NCBI RefSeq assembly: GCF_013624435.2
Contig: NZ_CP061768.1
Location: 868,001 to 932,000, forward strand
Direction of reading: 5' to 3'
DNA from: Nocardioides campestrisoli
Lineage (GTDB): Bacteria > Actinomycetota > Actinomycetes > Propionibacteriales > Nocardioidaceae
Length of the DNA stretch: 64,000 nucleotides
Shown here: positions 1 to 7,548 of the stretch, piece by piece
How positions within the stretch are numbered: position 1 is the first letter of the stretch
How the letters are laid out: each line of letters opens with the position of its first letter
Program-made: the position numbers and the translations under genes
Notes under the pieces: generated by a model
Databases searched by the model: none
What the model saw: the letters and a program-made list of their open reading frames with translations, nothing else
Told to the model about the DNA's origin: nothing

Positions 1-573
1 GACCAGGCCCGGGGCGATGGTGAGCACCCGGATGCCGTGCTGGGCCAGGTCGCGGGCGGCCGGCAGGGTGAGCCCGACGACCCCGCCCTTGGAGGAGGCG
101 TAGGCGGCCTGGCCGACCTGGCCGTCGTACGCCGCGATCGAGGCGGTGTTGATCACCACGCCGCGCTGACCGTGCTCGAGCGGCTCGGTCGCGGCGATCT
201 TCTCCGCGGCCAGGGTGAGCACGTTGAAGGTGCCGATCAGGTTGACCTGGACCACCTTCGCGTAGAGCGCGAGGTCGTGCGGGCCCTTCTTGCCGAGGAT
301 CCGCATCGACGGGCCGATGCCCGCGCAGTTGACCACGGTGCGCAGCGGGACGCCGGTGCCGGCGGCGGTCTCCACGGCGGCGGCGACCTGCTCGGCGTCG
401 GTCACGTCGACGCCGACGTAGGTCACCCCCGCGACCTCGGGGGCGTTCTCGATGGCGGTCGGCAGGTCGAAGGCGAAGACCTGCGCGCCCTGGGCGGCGA
501 GCGCGGCGGCGGTGGCGGCGCCGAGCCCGGAGGCACCTCCGGTGACGATGGCGGCGGTGTCGTTGACGTTCAC
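1..573 (-). CDS. SDR family 3-hydroxyacyl-CoA dehydrogenase-like protein, C-terminus cut by window edge
   Basis: NAD-dependent short-chain dehydrogenase of the type-2 3-hydroxyacyl-CoA dehydrogenase (HSD10-like) group, which oxidises 3-hydroxyacyl-CoA in fatty-acid or steroid breakdown. The first 191 codons are present. The N-terminus has the Rossmann motif TGGASGLG at about residues 11-18, then NCAG and the catalytic YASSK. About 60 C-terminal residues of a usual 250 lie outside the window. The GTG start at 573 (MNVNDTAAIVTGG) has AGGAGG upstream. It lies 91 bases downstream of the acyl-CoA dehydrogenase on the same strand, so the two probably form a beta-oxidation operon controlled by the neighbouring TetR protein. 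Family is clear; substrate is inferred. Confidence 0.85.
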   Translation of the reverse strand, partial: MNVNDTAAIVTGGASGLGAATAAALAAQGAQVFAFDLPTAIENAPEVAGVTYVGVDVTDAEQVAAAVETAAGTGVPLRTVVNCAGIGPSMRILGKKGPHDLALYAKVVQVNLIGTFNVLTLAAEKIAATEPLEHGQRGVVINTASIAAYDGQVGQAAYASSKGGVVGLTLPAARDLAQHGIRVLTIAPGLV

Positions 574-664
574 GGGTGGGATGCCTCCTGTGGCGTGTTC
601 CTGGTCGGCCGGGCGGGGGTGCCCGACCCGAGGGGGGACGGTCGGGGTGAGCGTAGGTCGAGGC

Positions 665-1846
665 TCAGGCGTGGCCGGCGGGGGAGTGGGTGATCGGCCC
701 CCGGTCGTTCTTGGCCAGCGAGCGGGAGATGACCATCCGCTGGATCTGGTTGGTGCCCTCGAAGATCTGCATCACCTTGGCCTCGCGCATGTAGCGCTCG
801 ACCGGGAAGTCGCGGGTGTAGCCGTAGCCGCCGAAGACCTGGACGGCGTCGGTGGTCACCTTCATCGCGTGGTCGGTGGCGACCATCTTGGCGATCGAGG
901 CCTCCCGGGAGAACGGCAGGCCGGCGTCCTTGAGCCGGGCCGCGTGCAGGGTCATCGCCCGGGCGGTCTGCACGGCCGCCTCCATGTCGGCCAGCAGGAA
1001 GGCCAGACCCTGGTGGTCGATGATCGGCTTGCCGAACGTCTCCCGCTCCCGGGCGTAGGCGACCGCCTGGTCGAGCGCCCCCTGGGCCAGCCCGGTGGCG
1101 ACCGCGGCGATGCCGAGCCGGCCCGAGTCCAGGCCGGCGAGCGCGATCTTGAGGCCGTCGCCCTCGGCACCGAGGCGGCGCTCCACCGGGATCCGGACGT
1201 CGTCGAGCCGCATGGTGGCGGTGGTGGAGCCGGTCAGGCCCATCTTGCGCTCGGGGGCGTCGGCGCTCAGGCCGGGGGTGTCGGCCGGGATCAGGAAGCA
1301 GCTGATGCCGTTCCGGTCGTCGCTGGTGCGCGCCATCACCTTGTAGAAGTCGGCCTGGCCGCCGTGGGTGGTCCAGGCCTTCGCGCCGTTGAGCACGTAC
1401 TCGTCCCCGTCGAGGCGGGCGGTGGTGCGCATCGCGGCCGGGTCGGAGCCGGCGTGCGCCTCGGAGAGGCAGTAGGCGCCGAGCAGGTCGCCGCCGAGCA
1501 TGTCGGGCAGCCACTGCCGCTTCTGCTCCTCGGTGCCGAAGTTGACCAGCCCGAAGCAGGAGAGCGCGTGCACCGAGACGCCTACGCCCACCGACGACCA
1601 GACCGCGCCGATCTCCTCGAGCACCTGGAGGTAGACCTCGTAGGGCTGGCCGCCGCCGCCGTGCTCCTCGGCGTACGGCAGGCCCAGCACGCCGACCTCG
1701 CCGAGCAGCCGGAAGACGTCGCGGGGGAAGGTCTCGGTCTGCTCCGCCTCGGCGCTGCGCGGGGCGAGCTCGCGGGCGGCGAGCTCGCGCACCAGGGAGA
1801 GGAGCTCGGCGGACTCCTCGGTCGGCATCCGGCGGGTGGCGGTCAT
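665..1846 (-). CDS. acyl-CoA dehydrogenase
   Basis: FAD-dependent acyl-CoA dehydrogenase, first step of beta-oxidation, 393 aa (normal size). The first family signature is at residues 125-137 (YCLSEAHAGSDPA). The second is around 337-357 (VFGGYGYTRDFPVERYM). The catalytic base of the short/medium-chain type is Glu363 in IFEGTNQIQR. The ATG at 1846 is chosen because AGGAGC precedes it; an upstream in-frame ATG at 1888 lies inside the operator region and would add 14 unlikely residues. It is transcribed divergently from the TetR gene across a 108-base region with three GATACTG half-sites, so control by that regulator is likely. Chain-length preference cannot be read from sequence. Confidence 0.93.
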   Translation of the reverse strand: MTATRRMPTEESAELLSLVRELAARELAPRSAEAEQTETFPRDVFRLLGEVGVLGLPYAEEHGGGGQPYEVYLQVLEEIGAVWSSVGVGVSVHALSCFGLVNFGTEEQKRQWLPDMLGGDLLGAYCLSEAHAGSDPAAMRTTARLDGDEYVLNGAKAWTTHGGQADFYKVMARTSDDRNGISCFLIPADTPGLSADAPERKMGLTGSTTATMRLDDVRIPVERRLGAEGDGLKIALAGLDSGRLGIAAVATGLAQGALDQAVAYARERETFGKPIIDHQGLAFLLADMEAAVQTARAMTLHAARLKDAGLPFSREASIAKMVATDHAMKVTTDAVQVFGGYGYTRDFPVERYMREAKVMQIFEGTNQIQRMVISRSLAKNDRGPITHSPAGHA

Positions 1847-1873
1847 CGGGGCTCCTAGGCGGGTGGGCATTGC

Positions 1874-1911
1874 GATACTGAATGGCACTCGGCAGTATCG
1901 ATCTCAGTATC
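1874..1911. promoter_or_regulatory. Divergent operator region with three GATACTG/CAGTATC half-sites
   Basis: GATACTG at 1874-1880 is followed by its reverse complement CAGTATC at 1893-1899 (12-base gap) and again at 1905-1911, a direct repeat at 12-base spacing. The sites lie between the acyl-CoA dehydrogenase and the TetR gene. This arrangement is typical of a TetR-family operator. Binding by the adjacent regulator is inferred. Confidence 0.65.
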
Positions 1912-1954
1912 CTACGCGGGACCTGCATCCAGGCCCGGGCACTGAGGAGGACCG

Positions 1955-2575
1955 ATGGACCGCGACGCCTCCCTGTCCGGCCGCCCCCGTCCGTCGTCCC
2001 CGCGACGGCGTACGGCGCGTCAGCAGGACCTGCTGCGCCGCCTCGTCGACCTGCTCGCGGCCGAGGGGTTCTCCCAGTTCACCGTGGACGACCTGGCCGA
2101 GCGGCTGCGCTGCTCCAAGACCACGCTCTACGCGCTGGCCCCCTCCAAGCAGGAGCTGGTGCTGGAGGCGGTCCGGGAGTACTTCCGCGCCTCGGTGCCG
2201 GTCGTGGAGGCGCGGGTCGAGCAGGCCGGCGATCCGGGGGAGCGGGTCACGGCGTACCTGCTCGCGGTCGCCGACTACCTCCGCCCGCTGTCGCGGGAGT
2301 TCCTGACGGACCTGCTCGCCTCCCGTGCCACCGCCGACGTCTACTCGACGAACACCGCGGCGGCCGCCGCCCGGATCCGCACACTGATCGCCGAGGGGAT
2401 CGAGGCGGGGTCCTTCCGCGCGGTCAACGCCGAGTTCGTCGCCGAGGTCGTGGCTGCCACGATGGAGGCGATCCAGCGCGGCGAGCTCTTCGCCCGGATG
2501 GAGATGACCGATGCCGAGGCGTACGCCGAGCTGGCCTCGCTCGTCGTCCACGCCCTGGCGGTCGGGCGCGACTGA
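1955..2575 (+). CDS. TetR/AcrR family transcriptional regulator
   Basis: A 206-aa one-component regulator, usual TetR length. An Arg-rich N-terminus (residues 8-22) precedes the TetR_N helix-turn-helix at about residues 25-70 (FTVDDLAERLRCSKTTLYAL). The rest is the all-helical ligand-binding/dimer domain. The ATG at 1955 has GAGGAGG seven bases upstream. It is divergent from the acyl-CoA dehydrogenase/SDR pair with repeated palindromic half-sites between, so it probably represses these lipid genes and its own, perhaps released by an acyl-CoA. The ligand is a guess. Confidence 0.9.
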   Translation: MDRDASLSGRPRPSSPRRRTARQQDLLRRLVDLLAAEGFSQFTVDDLAERLRCSKTTLYALAPSKQELVLEAVREYFRASVPVVEARVEQAGDPGERVTAYLLAVADYLRPLSREFLTDLLASRATADVYSTNTAAAAARIRTLIAEGIEAGSFRAVNAEFVAEVVAATMEAIQRGELFARMEMTDAEAYAELASLVVHALAVGRD

Positions 2576-2596
2576 CGCGGCGGGCGGGCGGACCGG

Positions 2597-2857
2597 TCAG
2601 CTCGACGGGGGCGGCGGAGGCGACCAGCGGCCCCGGAGGGTCGCCACGCCGATCCGTGCCAGGCCCAGCAGCAGACCCAGCAGCACACCCAGGACCGCCG
2701 ACGCCAGGAGCGTCTCCAGGAAAGAGAGATCGAGGCGCATGATGAAGATCGGGAGGATGACGTACGGCGCGAACCAGAGCCACTCCCACCCCTCGGGGTT
2801 GCGCCCATCGCCGGTGCGTCCCACGTACTCCCCGATCGTCCTCACGACGTTCCTCAT
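2597..2857 (-). CDS. Small membrane protein, paralogue of the one at 3127-3336
   Basis: An 86-aa protein of unknown function. It starts with a hydrophilic stretch (MRNVVRTIGEYVGRTGDG), followed by two predicted membrane helices (about residues 27-42 and 47-70) and a Pro-rich tail (SPPPPPSS). The ATG at 2857 has GGAGGGGG upstream; longer in-frame readings lack coding bias. Its N-terminal pattern (R-x-[IL]-G-x-Y-[VL]-G, then G..P and a Trp cluster) recurs in the small protein at 3127-3336, which suggests a duplicated pair. It ends 21 bases from the convergent TetR stop. Confidence 0.7.
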   Translation of the reverse strand: MRNVVRTIGEYVGRTGDGRNPEGWEWLWFAPYVILPIFIMRLDLSFLETLLASAVLGVLLGLLLGLARIGVATLRGRWSPPPPPSS

Positions 2858-2923
2858 CGTTCCCCCTCCGACGTCCCCGATGACCTCGCGAGTGTGGCAC
2901 AGCGGGCTGGGTACGGGTCGACC

Positions 2924-3055
2924 ATGAGCGAACACGAGAACGAGCCCCAGCCCACCGACGAGACCCTCGAGGAGCAGTCCGGCGCCGAGTCCGAGGACCA
3001 GGACACCGAGCCGACCCTCAACGCGCCCGAGGAGGGGCGCCCCGACGGCCAGTAG
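2924..3055 (+). CDS. Very small acidic protein (43 aa)
   Basis: An ORF of 44 codons encoding a strongly acidic, Glu/Asp/Gln-rich peptide (begins MSEHENEPQPTDET, ends EEGRPDGQ). Nearly every third codon position is G or C, as in the real genes around it, which supports true coding. TACGGG six bases before the ATG resembles the leaderless promoter hexamer found across this window. No cysteine or membrane segment; probably disordered. Function unknown. A perfect hairpin starts 11 bases after the stop codon. Confidence 0.55.
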   Translation: MSEHENEPQPTDETLEEQSGAESEDQDTEPTLNAPEEGRPDGQ

Positions 3056-3066
3056 CCCCGAGCGAC

Positions 3067-3123
3067 CACGTGCACCCTTCTTGCTGCCGAGCCGGCGGAT
3101 CGGCAGCAAGAAGGGTGCACGTG
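3067..3123. repeat. Perfect 24-bp inverted repeat, 9-base loop (bidirectional terminator or REP-like element)
   Basis: Bases 3067-3090 are the exact reverse complement of 3100-3123; the loop is 3091-3099. The outer end of each arm is CACGTG. It sits between the convergent genes 2924-3055 and 3127-3336 and ends three bases before the latter's stop codon. No T-run follows on either side, and the stem is much longer than a normal terminator, so it may be a dispersed palindromic element serving as a terminator. Confidence 0.8.
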
Positions 3124-3126
3124 CGC

Positions 3127-3336
3127 TCAGCGCAGTCGGTCGATCAGGTGTGCCCCGAGCACGACCAGCGTCGGGGTGAGGACGCAGAGCCCGAGGAAGC
3201 CCCAGTACGGCAGGTCCAGCAGCGACAAGGCGAAGATGGCCACGCAGCAGGCGGCCACGAACCACCAGTCCGTCTCCGTCTCGGGCGTCCCGTCCTCCTT
3301 GAGGAGGCCGAGGTAACGGCCAAGAGTGCGCAGCAT
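3127..3336 (-). CDS. Small membrane protein, paralogue of 2597-2857
   Basis: A 69-aa protein with a short polar N-terminus (MLRTLGRYLGLLKEDGTPETETDWW) and two predicted membrane helices covering residues 26-64. The ATG at 3336 has GGGGGG upstream. It resembles the protein at 2597-2857 in layout and in the opening residues. Function unknown. The gene runs toward the long inverted repeat, which would end its transcript. Confidence 0.65.
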   Translation of the reverse strand: MLRTLGRYLGLLKEDGTPETETDWWFVAACCVAIFALSLLDLPYWGFLGLCVLTPTLVVLGAHLIDRLR

Positions 3337-3422
3337 GGGTCCCCCCGAGATCGACGTCCGGACCGACGCTAGCGGGAAACCGCGACGCCCGCTCGGGCCG
3401 ACCACCGGGCGTTGCCGCGAAA

Positions 3423-3463
3423 CGAGAAGGGCCCCGGTCACCAGGTGACCGGGGCCCTTCTCG
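3423..3463 (-). terminator. Strong hairpin terminator behind typA
   Basis: A 20-base arm at 3423-3442 is perfectly complementary to 3444-3463, a GC-rich stem (GAGAAGGGCCCC type) with a minimal loop. It begins 16 bases beyond the typA stop codon and is the natural end of that transcript. Confidence 0.8.
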
Positions 3464-3478
3464 CAGGGGCTGAGCGGA

Positions 3479-5374
3479 TCAGCTCTTGTTGGCCTTGCGC
3501 GCCCGCGAGGCGTGCTTGGCGCGGACGTTGGCGTCCAGCTCGACCTTGCGGATCCGAACGGTGTCGGGGGTGACCTCGACGCACTCGTCCTCGCGGCAGA
3601 ACTCCAGGCACTGCTCCAGCGACAGCTTCTTCGGCGGGATCAGCTTCTCGAAGTTGTCGGAGGTGGCGGACCGGATGTTGGTCTGCTGCTTCTCCTTGGT
3701 GATGTTGACGTCCATGTCGTCGGCGCGGGAGTTCTCGCCGACGATCATGCCCTCGTAGACCTCCGTGGTGGGCTCGACGAACATCACGCCGCGCTCCTGC
3801 AGCGAGGTCATCGCGTACGCCGTGGCGGCACCCGCGCGGTCGGCGACCAGCGAGCCGTTGTTGCGCGAGCGGATCTCGCCGGCCCACGGGAAGTAGCCCT
3901 CGGAGATGTGGTGGGCGATGCCGGTGCCGCGGGTCTCGGTGAGGAAGTCGGTCCGGAAGCCGATCAGGCCGCGGGCCGGGACGACGAACTCCATCCGCAC
4001 CCAGCCGGTGCCGTGGTTGGTCATGCCCTCCATGCGGCCCTTGCGGGCGGCGAGGAGCTCGGTGATGGTGCCGAGGAACTCCTCCGGCGCGTCGATGGTG
4101 AGGCGCTCGAACGGCTCGTGCACCTTGCCGTCGATCTCCTTGGTGACCACCTGCGGCTTGCCGACGGTGAGCTCGTAGCCCTCGCGCCGCATCTGCTCGA
4201 CCAGGATCGCCAGGGCCAGCTCGCCGCGGCCCTGCACCTCCCAGGCGTCGGGGCGCTCGGTGGGGAGCACGCGGAGCGAGACGTTGCCGATCAGCTCGGA
4301 GTCGAGCCGGTCCTTGACCAGGCGGGCGGTGACCTTGGAGCCCTTGACCCTCCCGACCAGCGGCGAGGTGTTGGTACCGATGGTCATGGAGATCGCCGGC
4401 TCGTCGACGTGGATGAGCGGCAGCGCGACCGGGTTCTCCGCGTCGGCGAGGGTCTCGCCGATGGTGATCTCCGGGATGCCGGCGACGGCGACGATGTCGC
4501 CCGGGCCGGCGGACTCGCCCGGCTGGCGCTCGAGGCCCTCGGTGACCAGCAGCTCGGTGATCTTGACGTTCTTGACCGAGCCGTCGCGGCGCATCCAGGC
4601 GACCGTCTGGCCCTTCCTCAGGTTGCCCTGACGGATCCGGAGCAGCGCGAGTCGGCCGAGGAACGGCGAGGCGTCGAGGTTGGTGACGTGGGCCTGCAGC
4701 GGCGCGCCCTCGTCGTACTCCGGGGCCGGGATGGTCTCCAGGATCGTCTTGAACAGCGGCTCCAGGCTGTCGCCCTCGGGCAGCTCGCCGTTGCCGGGCG
4801 CGGTGAGGGCGGCGATCCCGGCCTTGCCGGAGGCGTAGACGACCGGGAAGTCGAGCGCGTCCTGGCCGTGGGTCTCGTCGAGCAGGTCCATGAAGAGCTC
4901 GTAGGTCTCGTCGACGACCTCGGCGATCCGGGCGTCGCCACGGTCGGTCTTGTTGACCACCAGGATCACCGGCATGCCGGCGTTGAGCGCCTTGCGGAGC
5001 ACGAACCGGGTCTGGGGGAGCGGGCCCTCGGAAGCGTCCACGAGGAGCACGATGCCGTCGACCATGGAGAGGCCGCGCTCGACCTCACCACCGAAGTCGG
5101 CGTGGCCGGGGGTGTCGATGATGTTGATGACCATCGGCTTGCCCTCGGCCGCGGGACCGGCGTAGTGGATCGCGGTGTTCTTGGCGAGGATCGTGATCCC
5201 CTTCTCCCGCTCCAGGTCGCCGGAGTCCATGACGCGGTCGGCCACGCCCTCGGCCTGGTGAGCGGTGAACGCGCCGCCCTGGCGGAGCATCGCGTCCACG
5301 AGGGTGGTCTTGCCATGGTCGACGTGGGCGACGATGGCGACGTTGCGCAGGTCGTTCCTGCGAGTGGAAGACAT
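3479..5374 (-). CDS. typA: Translational GTPase TypA/BipA
   Basis: A ribosome-associated GTPase of the EF-G family involved in stress and cold adaptation and in ribosome assembly. About 631 aa, normal length. GTPase motifs in order: AHVDHGKTT (G1), DTPGHADFGGEVER (G3), NKTDR (G4), followed by domain II and the EF-G-like C-terminal domains. I use ATG 5374 (MSSTRRNDLRNVAIVAHVDHG). GTG 5389 would add five residues and neither start has a clear ribosome site. A TAGACT hexamer at 5433-5428 may be the -10 box, giving a leader of roughly 45 bases. Single-gene transcript ended by the hairpin at 3423-3463. Confidence 0.96.
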   Translation of the reverse strand: MSSTRRNDLRNVAIVAHVDHGKTTLVDAMLRQGGAFTAHQAEGVADRVMDSGDLEREKGITILAKNTAIHYAGPAAEGKPMVINIIDTPGHADFGGEVERGLSMVDGIVLLVDASEGPLPQTRFVLRKALNAGMPVILVVNKTDRGDARIAEVVDETYELFMDLLDETHGQDALDFPVVYASGKAGIAALTAPGNGELPEGDSLEPLFKTILETIPAPEYDEGAPLQAHVTNLDASPFLGRLALLRIRQGNLRKGQTVAWMRRDGSVKNVKITELLVTEGLERQPGESAGPGDIVAVAGIPEITIGETLADAENPVALPLIHVDEPAISMTIGTNTSPLVGRVKGSKVTARLVKDRLDSELIGNVSLRVLPTERPDAWEVQGRGELALAILVEQMRREGYELTVGKPQVVTKEIDGKVHEPFERLTIDAPEEFLGTITELLAARKGRMEGMTNHGTGWVRMEFVVPARGLIGFRTDFLTETRGTGIAHHISEGYFPWAGEIRSRNNGSLVADRAGAATAYAMTSLQERGVMFVEPTTEVYEGMIVGENSRADDMDVNITKEKQQTNIRSATSDNFEKLIPPKKLSLEQCLEFCREDECVEVTPDTVRIRKVELDANVRAKHASRARKANKS

Positions 5375-5427
5375 GAAGTGCGGTGTCACTTTCGGATCGG
5401 GTCGTGGACCCGTTCGGGCCGTCCGCC

Positions 5428-5433
5428 AGTCTA
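5428..5433 (-). promoter_or_regulatory. Probable typA -10 element
   Basis: TAGACT read on the minus strand, about 54 bases before the typA ATG. The same hexamer lies close upstream of cysS and carD in this window. No convincing -35 seen. Confidence 0.4.
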
Positions 5434-5477
5434 AGGGCTGGGTGCCACTGGGCCTGATTCGGCGACGACAGGCGGGC

Positions 5478-5846
5478 TCAGGCCACGCCCCAGGTGGCGA
5501 GCTGACCTCCCGGCATGGAGACGACGAGGACCCGGTCGGGCCCCACGAGGTTCCAGGACTCGTAGTCGGACGAGGCGGGCACGCTCAGCCCGACGTCCCC
5601 CACGGTGACGACGAGGCTGCCGTCTCCCTCGATGGCGAACGCCCTGACCAGCCTGCCCACCTGGCCCGTCAGCGACGACACCATCAGGGTCTCAGCCCCG
5701 TCGAGGGTGCGATGACGACCTTCCGCGGTGACGAGCTCGTAGTCGTTCTCCACCGAGAGGAGCCAGCCGCCGTCGATGGTGAGGTGGAGGATGCTCGCGT
5801 CGTCGAGCTCCACGCCCGTCAGTGCCTTGCCGGCGAGGTCGATCAC
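5478..5846 (-). CDS. Small conserved protein, DUF6188-like
   Basis: A 122-aa protein of alternating hydrophobic beta-strand character (LTGVELDDASILHLTIDGGWLLSVEN, then LVVTVGDVGLSVPASSDYESWNLVGPD). I recognise this as the actinobacterial DUF6188 type; no function is known. The GTG at 5846 is preferred because CAGGCT lies seven bases upstream, matching the leaderless pattern. An upstream TTG at 5918 would place the N-terminus inside the iron-box palindrome. It is divergent from ferritin. Confidence 0.6.
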   Translation of the reverse strand: MIDLAGKALTGVELDDASILHLTIDGGWLLSVENDYELVTAEGRHRTLDGAETLMVSSLTGQVGRLVRAFAIEGDGSLVVTVGDVGLSVPASSDYESWNLVGPDRVLVVSMPGGQLATWGVA

Positions 5847-5910
5847 GGGCGTCAGCCTGTCGGGACCCAAGGATCTGTGACAAGGGACCGAAGGTCTGGA
5901 ACAAGAGATC

Positions 5911-5929
5911 TGAGGCAAGACTTGCCTTG
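5911..5929. promoter_or_regulatory. IdeR/DtxR-type iron box upstream of ferritin
   Basis: AGGCAAGACTTGCCT (5913-5927) is a perfect palindrome around one central base. The surrounding 19 bases match the DtxR/IdeR consensus at 11 of 19 positions, including the AGG..AG.CT..CCT framework. It ends 25 bases before the ferritin -10 hexamer. In mycobacteria IdeR with iron activates ferritin genes, so activation is the likely role; binding is inferred. Confidence 0.6.
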
Positions 5930-5965
5930 GATGCGGCGCTCGGCGTCCCCGCCTAGGGTTGCGGC

Positions 5966-6478
5966 ATGAAGCTGACCCAGACCCTCGAAGACGCCTTCAA
6001 CGCCCAGATCACCCTCGAGCTGCACGCCTCGATGGTCTACCGCCAGCTGGCCATCGAGATGGAGCTGAAGGACCTTCCCGGGATGGCCGCCTGGCTGCGG
6101 CACCAGGCCGACGAGGAGATCGTCCACGCCAACAAGTTCATCGACCACGTCGCCGACCGCGACAACCACCCGAAGATCGGCGCCCTGAGCGCCCCGGAGG
6201 TCACCGCGACCACGGTGCTCGAGGTCTTCCAGGCCGCGCTGGCGCACGAGCAGAAGGTCTCGGCCTCGATCCGCTCGCTCTACCGGCTCGCCGAGTCCGA
6301 GGGCGACCTCGACTCCCGCCCGCTGCTCAACTGGTTCCTGGAGGAGCAGATCGAGGAGGAGGCCACGGTCAGCGAGATCGTCGGCCGGGTCGAGCTGATC
6401 AACGAGGACGGCCCCGGCCTGCTGCGTCTCGACGACGAGCTCGGTCAGCGCCCGACCACCACCACCGAGGCGAAGTAG
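5966..6478 (+). CDS. Ferritin
   Basis: Iron-storage ferritin of the non-haem (FtnA/BfrB-like) type, 170 aa, which oxidises Fe(II) and stores it as mineral in a 24-mer shell in the cytoplasm. Ferroxidase residues visible are Glu18, Tyr25, Glu51, His54, Glu95, Glu127 and Glu130, so the di-iron site looks complete. A short polar C-terminal tail follows (TTTTEAK). TAGGGT at 5954-5959 lies six bases before the ATG with no ribosome site, so the transcript is probably leaderless. A DtxR-like palindrome further upstream suggests iron control. Confidence 0.95.
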   Translation: MKLTQTLEDAFNAQITLELHASMVYRQLAIEMELKDLPGMAAWLRHQADEEIVHANKFIDHVADRDNHPKIGALSAPEVTATTVLEVFQAALAHEQKVSASIRSLYRLAESEGDLDSRPLLNWFLEEQIEEEATVSEIVGRVELINEDGPGLLRLDDELGQRPTTTTEAK

Positions 6479-6484
6479 CCCCGG

Positions 6485-7453
6485 GTGCGGCTGCGGCTGG
6501 GCCGACCGGACGTCCAGGCCTACGCCGGGCTGCGTGACCTGACGCCGGCCGTCCCCGGGGCCACCCCGGCGGACGGCCCGTCGGTCACGTGGCTGGGGGT
6601 GAGTACCGTCCTGCTCGACGACGGGAAGTCGGCGGTGCTCACCGACGGCTTCTTCTCCCGCCCCGGGCTGCTCCGGACGGGGCTCGGCCGCCTGGTCCCC
6701 GACGAGGCGCGGATCGACCAGGCGCTGGGCCGGGCCGGGATCGACCGACTCGACGCGGTGCTCCCGGTGCACACGCACTACGACCACGTGCTCGACTCCG
6801 CGACCGTGGCCGCACGGACCGGTGCGCTGGTGGTGGGCGGGGAGTCCACCGCGCTGGTCGCCCGTGGCCACGGGCTGCCCGAGGACCGGATCCGGGTGGT
6901 CGCAGCCGGCGAGACGCTGACGATCGGCGCCTACGAGATCACCCTGGTGGAGGGCTCGCACTGTCCGCCCGACCGCTTCCCGGGGAGGATCACCGAGCCG
7001 GTGCCGCGGCGCGCGCGGTCCACGGCGTACCGGTGCGGCGAGGCGTGGTCGACGCTGCTCCACCACGTGCCCAGCGGCCGGCGCCTGATGGTCCAGGGCT
7101 CGGCCGGCTGCGTCCCGGGCAACCTGGCCGGCCACCGCGCCGAGGTCGTCTACCTCGGCATCGGCCAGCTCGGCCTGATGGAGCCCGCCTACGTCGAGCA
7201 GTACTGGGCCGAGACGGTCGGCCGGGTCGGCGCCCAGGACGTGGTGCTGGTGCACTGGGACGACTTCTTCCGCTCGCTGACCGCGCCGGTGCGCGGCCTG
7301 CCGTACGCCGGCGACGACCTGGACGTGACCATGGAGCGGCTCGGCCGACTGGCCCAGCGCGACGGCGTCCGGCTCCACCTGCCCGAGCTCTGGGTCCGCA
7401 CCGACCCGTGGGCGACCAGCGGGGCGAGGGCAGCAGACGGCGAAGCAGGCTGA
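6485..7453 (+). CDS. MBL-fold metallo-hydrolase
   Basis: A 322-aa metallo-beta-lactamase-fold hydrolase. The metal motif is HTHYDH at residues 96-101, with a later His in the GSHCPPD segment. The N-terminal half carries the typical WLGVSTVLLDDG beta-hairpin. The GTG start is six bases after the ferritin stop, so it is probably co-transcribed. No signal peptide. The family covers many substrates and nothing here identifies one. Confidence 0.8.
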   Translation: MRLRLGRPDVQAYAGLRDLTPAVPGATPADGPSVTWLGVSTVLLDDGKSAVLTDGFFSRPGLLRTGLGRLVPDEARIDQALGRAGIDRLDAVLPVHTHYDHVLDSATVAARTGALVVGGESTALVARGHGLPEDRIRVVAAGETLTIGAYEITLVEGSHCPPDRFPGRITEPVPRRARSTAYRCGEAWSTLLHHVPSGRRLMVQGSAGCVPGNLAGHRAEVVYLGIGQLGLMEPAYVEQYWAETVGRVGAQDVVLVHWDDFFRSLTAPVRGLPYAGDDLDVTMERLGRLAQRDGVRLHLPELWVRTDPWATSGARAADGEAG

Positions 7454-7548
7454 GTCGCGACCCTGGTCAGCAGTCCCGCCGTCTGGTAGTCCTGCTGGCA
7501 CGGTGCGTCCTTCGGGGGACGTGACCGGCCCACGGATCGGGGAGCCAG

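Noticed and set aside
3512..5434. 640-codon frame opposite typA
   Set aside because: Same high-GC mirror effect; typA on the other strand has all GTPase motifs.
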